NCBI RefSeq assembly: GCF_008831285.2 | Contig: NC_045150.1 | Location: forward strand, 3,486,001-3,550,000 | DNA length: 64,000 nt | From: Nymphaea colorata | Taxonomy: Eukaryota; Streptophyta; Magnoliopsida; Nymphaeales; Nymphaeaceae | Direction: 5' to 3' | Shown here: positions 57,704 through 64,000 of the stretch, piece by piece | Numbering within the stretch: position 1 is the first letter of the stretch | Layout of the letters: each line of letters starts with the position of its first letter | Translations under genes and position numbers: made by a program | Notes under the pieces: generated by a model | Database searches by the model: none | Told to the model about the DNA's origin: nothing | The model's input: only the letters and a program-made list of their open reading frames with translations

Positions 57704-60700
57704 TGTAATCACCCCAAATTTTCTAAAGGACTATGATGTTTTATCCAAGTGCGAAATTCAAATTTAGGCACAAGATTTCCAAAATACAACTTTCAGATCC
57801 AAATTAAATCCAAAATACTACTTTCAGATCCAAATTAAATCCAAAATACTACTCTTAGATCTAAATTAAATCCAAAATACTACTTTTAGATCCAAAACCC
57901 AAGTTCAGATCCAAATCAATCATTTAAGACTAATTTGCCATTCCTTTTGACCAAAAACCTCCTTTTAGAGGGTGATTTTAGTCTTTTTGGGTAAACAAGA
58001 CCAATTTACCCATCCTTTGACCAAAAAACATCCTTTTAGAGTGTGATTTTAGTCTTTTTGGGCAAACAAGACCGATTTGCCCCTCCTTTTGACCAAAAAC
58101 CTCCTTTAGAGGGTGATTTTAGTCTTTTTAAACAAGACCGATTTGCCCCTCCTTTTGACAAAAAAAACCTTCTTTTAGAGGGTGATTTTAGTTTTTTTGG
58201 TAAACAAGACCCATTTGCCCCTCCTTTTGACCAAAAAACATCCTTTTAGAGGGTAATTTTAGTCTTTTTGGTTGAACAAGACCAATTTGCCCCTCCTTTT
58301 GACCAAAAAATCTTCTTTTGGAGGGTGATTTTAGTCTTTTTAGGTCAAAAAATTCAAATTTTGGGTTTTGGCTCTAAAATCCTCTATAATACCCCCTATA
58401 TCCTCCCTCTTGGGCAAGATTGGTCCTTGGGAGAAGCTCTAGTGTAATTCTCACTTGAAGACTTAGAGTTTCTCTTGAGCTTCTCTCTCTCCCTCTTCCT
58501 CTTTCCATTTCTTTCTTCAACTTAGAGCAAGCTACAACACTCTGGAGCTTCATTCAAAAGGGGATCTTCAAGTGAAGATGTTCATCTTCCTTAGGTCATT
58601 TCCCATTAGAGTATGTAATCTTCATCCCTCTCATTTCTCTTTTCTTTTTTTCATTAATATTCTTATTATTATGCTATTTCTTTTTCTTAAACATAGTCTT
58701 ATTGTTGTTTTCATTTTCTCTTCTTATCTTCATCTCCCCATGGCCAAAGGAGATAGCACTCAACCTCATTTTAGAGACAAGAGGCTATGCTCAAGTGCAC
58801 CGGGAGCATGAGAAGATGAGATGATATTTTATTTTATGATTAAATCATGCTCTTTCAAGTATTCTTGTTGTTCTTGTTCTTTCTCTTTATTAATATCTTC
58901 TTGTTCTTTTTTCTCTTCAATATATTCTTGTTGTTGTTGTTCTTTTGCTTAATGAATATATTTTGTTGTTATTGTTATTTCATTTTTCAATATAGTCTTG
59001 TTCTTGTTATTTTCTTTTTTCCTCATCTCCCCATGACCAAAGGAGATAGCCCTCAATCTCTTTTTAGAAACAACAGGCTATGCTCAAGTGCATTGGGAGC
59101 ATGAAAAGATGAGAGGATATTTCAATTCATGATTAAATCATGCTTTCTCTTTTATTAAATATAACATTGTTTCTCTTTCTACATTTTCTCCTAATCTTCA
59201 TCTCCCCCACGGCTAAAGAAGGTAGCTCTCAATCTCTTTTTAGAGACAAGAGGCTATACTCAAAGTGCACCGGGAGCATGGAAAGATGAGATGATTTTCA
59301 TTTTAATCATGTTCTTTCTTTTCATGAATACATTCTTATTGTTCTTTTGTTTCCTCTTATTTTCCTCTCTTCCTCATTTCTCTATGGCCAAAAGAGATAG
59401 CTCTCAATCTCTATTTTAGAGTCAAGAGGCTATACTCAAGTGCACCGAGAACATGAGAAATGAGGTGGTATATCAATTCATAGTTACATCATGTCTTCCC
59501 TTCTAATTGAACTTTGCTTTTTCCATCATCCTCTTTCTTTCTTTCCTTCCTTGAATGTTATCTATATATTATGCATGCATAGTTGCTTGGTTCTTTACTT
59601 ACATGTAAATGTATGGTGGGAATGAGAGTGTGGTTTGGGGACTCTTTATTTTCATATTATTTGAGGTTGGGACTTGTCCAACCCGGAATAAACCCTCACG
59701 AAAATATACATGTTAATATGCATTTCCATGTTATTTTGCGCTAGTTTCATTCTTAATAATCACATTAGGAACCCTAACGAATGCCTCGTTATGTTGCTGG
59801 TTTTTTTCATACCCAACGGTGGAAGAAATATATCCCTTACAACAAACTAAATAATAATATTCTATGTTTATATAAATCATATTTCCAAAACATTTTCAAA
59901 AAAGAACCTTCTAACATGGCCTTAGGGTCTTAGCTTAGACTCTTGCATGAGTCCAAGCTTCCCTCCGCCCACATTAAACTTGAAGTTGGTAATTTTAAGT
60001 TGTTTCTTGATTTTCTAATCTTGTGAAGCTATGGATGTATACACATGTATATAGATTTTTGCAAACACGATTACCCCCATATTTCTCTCTCTATGCTTTC
60101 ACTTTCCATTTTATAAATTTTTATATGTGCATGAATACGTATGTACATGTGCTTCATTTCCTCTCTTTCAAATATTTATTCATTTTTCAAGACAAATATC
60201 TTCTCTTATGAAATTTCTCATACCCATATTTGCGTATGATATTTTCTTTTCGTCTGAAAATCTCTATTCTCTTCGAATCAATACATCTTTTTCTCTTAAG
60301 CTATCATATATGTGTATATGTGATGGTATGTACACATGTTGCATGTCTTTCTCTATATCTCTCTCTTTTCCTTTCATAAGAGTGTTTTATCTCTTGTATT
60401 CTTTTTAACATTCTCCTCTCACGAACTTTCTATTTACCAACTTCAATAAGACCACAAACCAATAATGACCCAATATTGGAATCATGCTTGATGGTCTACA
60501 ATCTCTATCCCTTTAAAAACTTTTCCTTCTTATATACAATAATTATAACAACGAAATCTTAGATGTATGTTGTGGTAGGAATGACTTTAAATGAATGTTG
60601 TGGTAGAAATGTTTTACATTTTTTCAATCATATAGGGTAAATACATCCATGCATTCTCACCCACTTTATTTCACTTATGATCACAAGCACCTCTCCAAAG

Positions 60701-61133
60701 AACTTAAGCAAGAAGGGATGGAGCTCTAGCTAGGTGGTAACCGAATTAGAGCAAAATCTCAAACCTACTTAAAGTCTTAAGAGAACACTAAAGTGATTTC
60801 AAAATTTTCACAAGTTTTTCAAATGATATTTACTAGTTTCACTTTTTCCTCAAAACATTTCACATTTTCAAGCAATTCTTCAAGAACCTTTTCAAAAGTT
60901 TGAAACTCCAAACTTTCAATATTTTCTACACCGCATATAGAATCAAAAAAGATGTTTAAGTTAAAACGAAATGCATCAATGATAAACATAGTCCTTGGGT
61001 TGATTACCCCCGGTAAAGGCCCGGGAACGGTCGATCCTCGTACCGACGGGCGAGTCCCTTTCTTTCTCTTTCAAAACAAAAACCTATTTTTCTGGAGCAC
61101 TCCAAAACCAATGAAAATTTTGGAATGCAAACA
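57704..61133 (+). repeat. 3' LTR of the Ogre-type element
   Basis: 3430 bases, colinear with 45243-48662. Differences include the order of 70-bp unit variants, a lost A in the TATA box, and about 45 extra bases before GATGTTTAAG near 60950 (or a deletion in the 5' LTR). Confidence 0.92.
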
Positions 61134-61348
61134 CTATTATAAATTGTACAAGGATTTTTCATCTTATATTGTTTTTATCAATATAACGTTGTATCAAATA
61201 TTTAACTCACCATATATGAAAGTGAATTTCAGGTTATCACAAGCGAATCTGTCACTTACTGACATGTCAGATTTACCATTTATTTCATCAAGGTCAATAC
61301 GTAGCTCCACCAACAAATGCCTGCAACAACAATTCAAATATAGTCATG
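61134..61348 (-). mobile_element. Copia right arm, distal part
   Basis: The CTATT duplication, then sequence matching the reverse complement of about 42927-43140. It continues the arm interrupted at 45242 and runs into the assembly gap. Confidence 0.82.
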
Positions 61349-61448
61349 NNNNNNNNNNNNNNNNNNNNNNNNNNNNNNNNNNNNNNNNNNNNNNNNNNNN
61401 NNNNNNNNNNNNNNNNNNNNNNNNNNNNNNNNNNNNNNNNNNNNNNNN
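61349..61448. other. Assembly gap, 100 N
   Basis: Exactly 100 unknown bases, the usual placeholder for a join of unknown length. Confidence 0.99.
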
Positions 61449-64000
61449 CCCCAAATTTTTCTAAAGGACTATGATGTTTTATCAAGTGCGAAATTCAAAT
61501 TTAGGCACAAGATTTCCAAATACAACTTTCAGATCCAAATTAAATCCAAAATACTACTTTCAGATCCAAATTAAATCCAAAATACTCTCTTAGATCAAAT
61601 TAAATCCAAAATACTACTTTTAGATCCAAAACCCAAGTTCAGATCCAAATCAATCATTTAAGACTAATTTGCCCTTCCTTTTGACCAAAACCTCCTTTTA
61701 GAGGGTGATTTTAGTCTTTTTTAAACAAGACCGATTTGCCCCTCCTTTTGACCAAAAAACCTCCTTTTAGAGGTGATTTTAGTCTTTTTTAAACAAGACC
61801 GATTTGCCCCTCCTTTTGACCAAAAAACCTCTTTTAGAGGGTGATTTTAGTCTTTTTTTAAACAAGACCGATTTGCCCCTCCTTTTGACCAAAAAACCTC
61901 CTTTTAGAGGGTGATTTTAGTCTTTTTGGTAAACAAGACCAATTTACCCCTCCTTTTGACCAAAAAACATCCTTTTAGAGGGTAATTTTAGTCTTTTTGG
62001 GTGGACAAGACCATTTGCCCTTCTTTTGGCCAAAAAAATCTCCTTTTGGAGGGTGATTTTAGTCTTTTTAGGTCAAAAAATTCAAATTTTGGGTTTTGGC
62101 TCCAAAATCCTCTATAAATACCCCCCATATCCTCCCTCTTGGGCAAGATTGGTCCTTGGGAGAAACTCTAGTGTATTCTCACTTGAAGACTTAGAGTTTC
62201 TCTTGAGCTCTCTCTCTCTCCTCTTCCTCTTTCCATTTCCTTCTCCAACTTAGAGCAAGCTACAACACTCTTGGAGCTTCATTCAAAAGGGGATCTTCAA
62301 GTGAATGTGTTCATCTTCCTTAGGTCATTTCCATTAGAGGTATGTAATCTTCATCCATCTCATTTATCTTTTTTTTCTTACATTAATATTTTATTATTAT
62401 GCTATTTCTTTTTCTTAAACATAGTCTTGTTGTTGTTTTCATTTTCTCTTCTTATCTTCATCTCCCCATGGCCAAAGGAGATAGCACTCAACCTCATTTT
62501 AGAGACAAGAGGCTATGCTCAAGTGCACCGGGAGCATGAGAAGATGAGATGATATTTATTTTATGATTAAATCATGCTCTTTCAAGTATTCTTGTTGTTC
62601 TTGTTCTTTCTCTTTATTAATATCTTCTTGCTCTTTTTCTCTTCAATATATTCTTGTTGTTGTTTTCTTTTCCTTAATGAATATATTTTTGTTGTTATTG
62701 TTATTTCATTTTTCAATATAGTTTGTTCTTGTTATTTTCTTTCTTCCTCATCTCCCATGACCAAGGAGATAACCCTCAATCTCTTTTTAGAAACAACAGG
62801 CTATGCTCAAGTGCATTGGGAGCATGAAAGATGAGAGGATATTTCATTTCATGATTAAATCATGCTTTCTCTTTTATTAAATATAACATTGTTTCTCTTT
62901 CTACATTTTCTCCTAATCTTCATCTCCCCATGGCTAAAGAAGGTAGCTCTCAATCTCTTTTAGAGACAAGAGCTATACTCAAAGTGCACCGGGAGCATGG
63001 AAAGATGAGATGATTTTTCCTTTTAATCATGTTCTTTCTTTTCATAAATACATTCTTATTGTTCTTTTGTTTCCTCTTATTTTCCTCTCTTCCTCATTTC
63101 TCCATGCCAAAAGAGATAGCTCTCAATCTCTATTTTAGAGTCAGAGGCTATACTCAAGTGCACCGAAAACATGAGAAAATGAGGTGGTATATCAATTCAT
63201 AGTTACATCATGTCTTCCCTTCTAATTGAACTTTGCTTTTCCATCATCCTCTTTCTTTCTTCCTTCTTGAATGTTATCTATATATTATGCATGGATAGTT
63301 ACTTGTTTCTTTACTTACATGTGAATGTATGGTGGGAATGAGAGTGTGGTTTTAGGACTCTTTATTTTCATATTAATTTTTGAGGTTGGGACTTGTTCCA
63401 ACCCGGGATAAACCCTCACGAAAATGTACATGTTAATATGCATTTCCATGTCATTTTGCTCTAGTTTCCTTCTTAATAATCACATTAGGAACCCTAACGA
63501 GTGCCTCGTTATGTTGCTTGTTTTTTCCATACCCAACGGTGGAAGAAATATATCCCTTACAACAAACTAAATAATAATATTCTATGGCTTATATAAACCA
63601 TATTTTTCAAAATATTTTGAAAAAGAACCTTCTAACATGGCCTTAGGGTCTTAGCTTAGACTCTTGCATGAGTCCAAGCTCCCCTCCGGCCCACATTAAA
63701 CTTGAAGTTGGTAATTTTAAGTTGTTCCTTGATTTTTCTAATCTTGTGAAGCTATGGATATATACACATGTTATATACATTTTTGCAAACATGATGACCC
63801 CCCATCTTTCTCTCTCCATGCTTTCACTTTTCATTTTATAAATTTTCATATGTGCATGAATACGTATGTACATGTGCTTCATTTCCTCTCTTTCAAATAT
63901 TTATTCCTCTTTTCAAGACAAATATCTTCTCTTATAAAATTTCTCATATCCATATATGCGTATGATATTTTTCTTTTCCTCTAAAATCTTTCTTTCTCTT
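61449..64000 (+). repeat. Third copy of the Ogre LTR, cut by gap and window end
   Basis: It starts CCCCAAATTTTTC, the LTR sequence lacking only its first eight bases, and follows the 5' LTR to about position 47832. It shares diagnostic variants with the 5' LTR (45243 copy) and not with the 3' LTR, for example GAATGTGTTCATC, CACTCTTGGAGC and CCCCTCCGGCCC. The first 1.9 kb carries many single-base losses in homopolymers; the last 400 bases are virtually identical to 47430-47830. Confidence 0.9.

Larger units (their letters stand above)
45243..61133 (+). mobile_element. Tat/Ogre-type Ty3/gypsy retrotransposon, 15.9 kb
   Basis: LTRs of about 3.4 kb (45243-48662 and 57704-61133) begin TGTAATCACCCC and end GCAAACA. 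The 5-bp duplication CTATT flanks the element (45238-45242 and 61134-61138). In order it holds a TGGCGA-type primer site, an extra ORF with a plant-mobile-domain-like segment, gag with a zinc knuckle, protease, a G-patch-like segment, a probable intron, RT, RNase H, a second RNase H, integrase, 3' tandem repeats and a polypurine tract. The extra 5' ORF, the intron before RT and the double RNase H are known traits of the Tat/Ogre lineage. Multiple stops and frameshifts and a deletion in RT mean it cannot move by itself. The LTRs differ visibly (substitutions, small indels and a block of about 45 bases near the 3' end), so the insertion is not very recent. Confidence 0.93.

Overview
The window looks like nuclear DNA of a flowering plant: genes with GT-AG introns and TATA boxes, long (AT)n and (GA)n tracts, and nested plant LTR retrotransposons. 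I cannot name the species. Three host genes can be supported. They are the first exon of the glucosidase II alpha subunit (minus strand, 1304-2869; the rest of the gene lies beyond the left edge), a small two-helix membrane protein of unknown role (plus strand, 5305-5904), and an 11-exon cytoplasmic kinase with an N-terminal universal-stress-protein domain (minus strand, 24231-28878). The kinase carries a one-base break in a homopolymer just after its start.

Almost everything else is transposon-derived. From 8846 to 16881 lies a Ty1/copia element on the minus strand with two LTRs, a tRNA-Met type primer site and a 5-bp target duplication. Its gag is inverted relative to its LTRs and is split by a 5.6-kb insert. 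That insert contains a gypsy-like 3' end and a palindrome with arms of about 1.5 kb. From 16.9 to 24 kb and from 29.3 to 42.9 kb are AT-rich non-coding stretches. They hold hAT-type MITEs (several with 8-bp duplications), two complete tiny LTR elements of one TRIM family (37360-37806 and 40820-41274), a LINE remnant, a 71-bp tandem repeat and a diverged 1-kb duplication.

From 42.9 kb onward two copia 3' ends lie tail to tail. The right arm is interrupted by a 15.9-kb Tat/Ogre-type gypsy element (45243-61133) with 3.4-kb LTRs, a CTATT target duplication, an extra 5' ORF with a plant-mobile-domain-like segment, gag-protease, a probable intron before reverse transcriptase, two RNase H domains, integrase and 3' tandem repeats. 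Its genes carry several stops and frameshifts. After the element the copia arm resumes for 215 bases and then meets a 100-N gap. Beyond the gap a third copy of the same LTR starts nine bases into the LTR and runs to the window end.

The three host genes are not functionally linked. The main interest is the layered insertion history. It can be read directly because two insertions have their empty target preserved in a second copy of the target repeat inside this same window.
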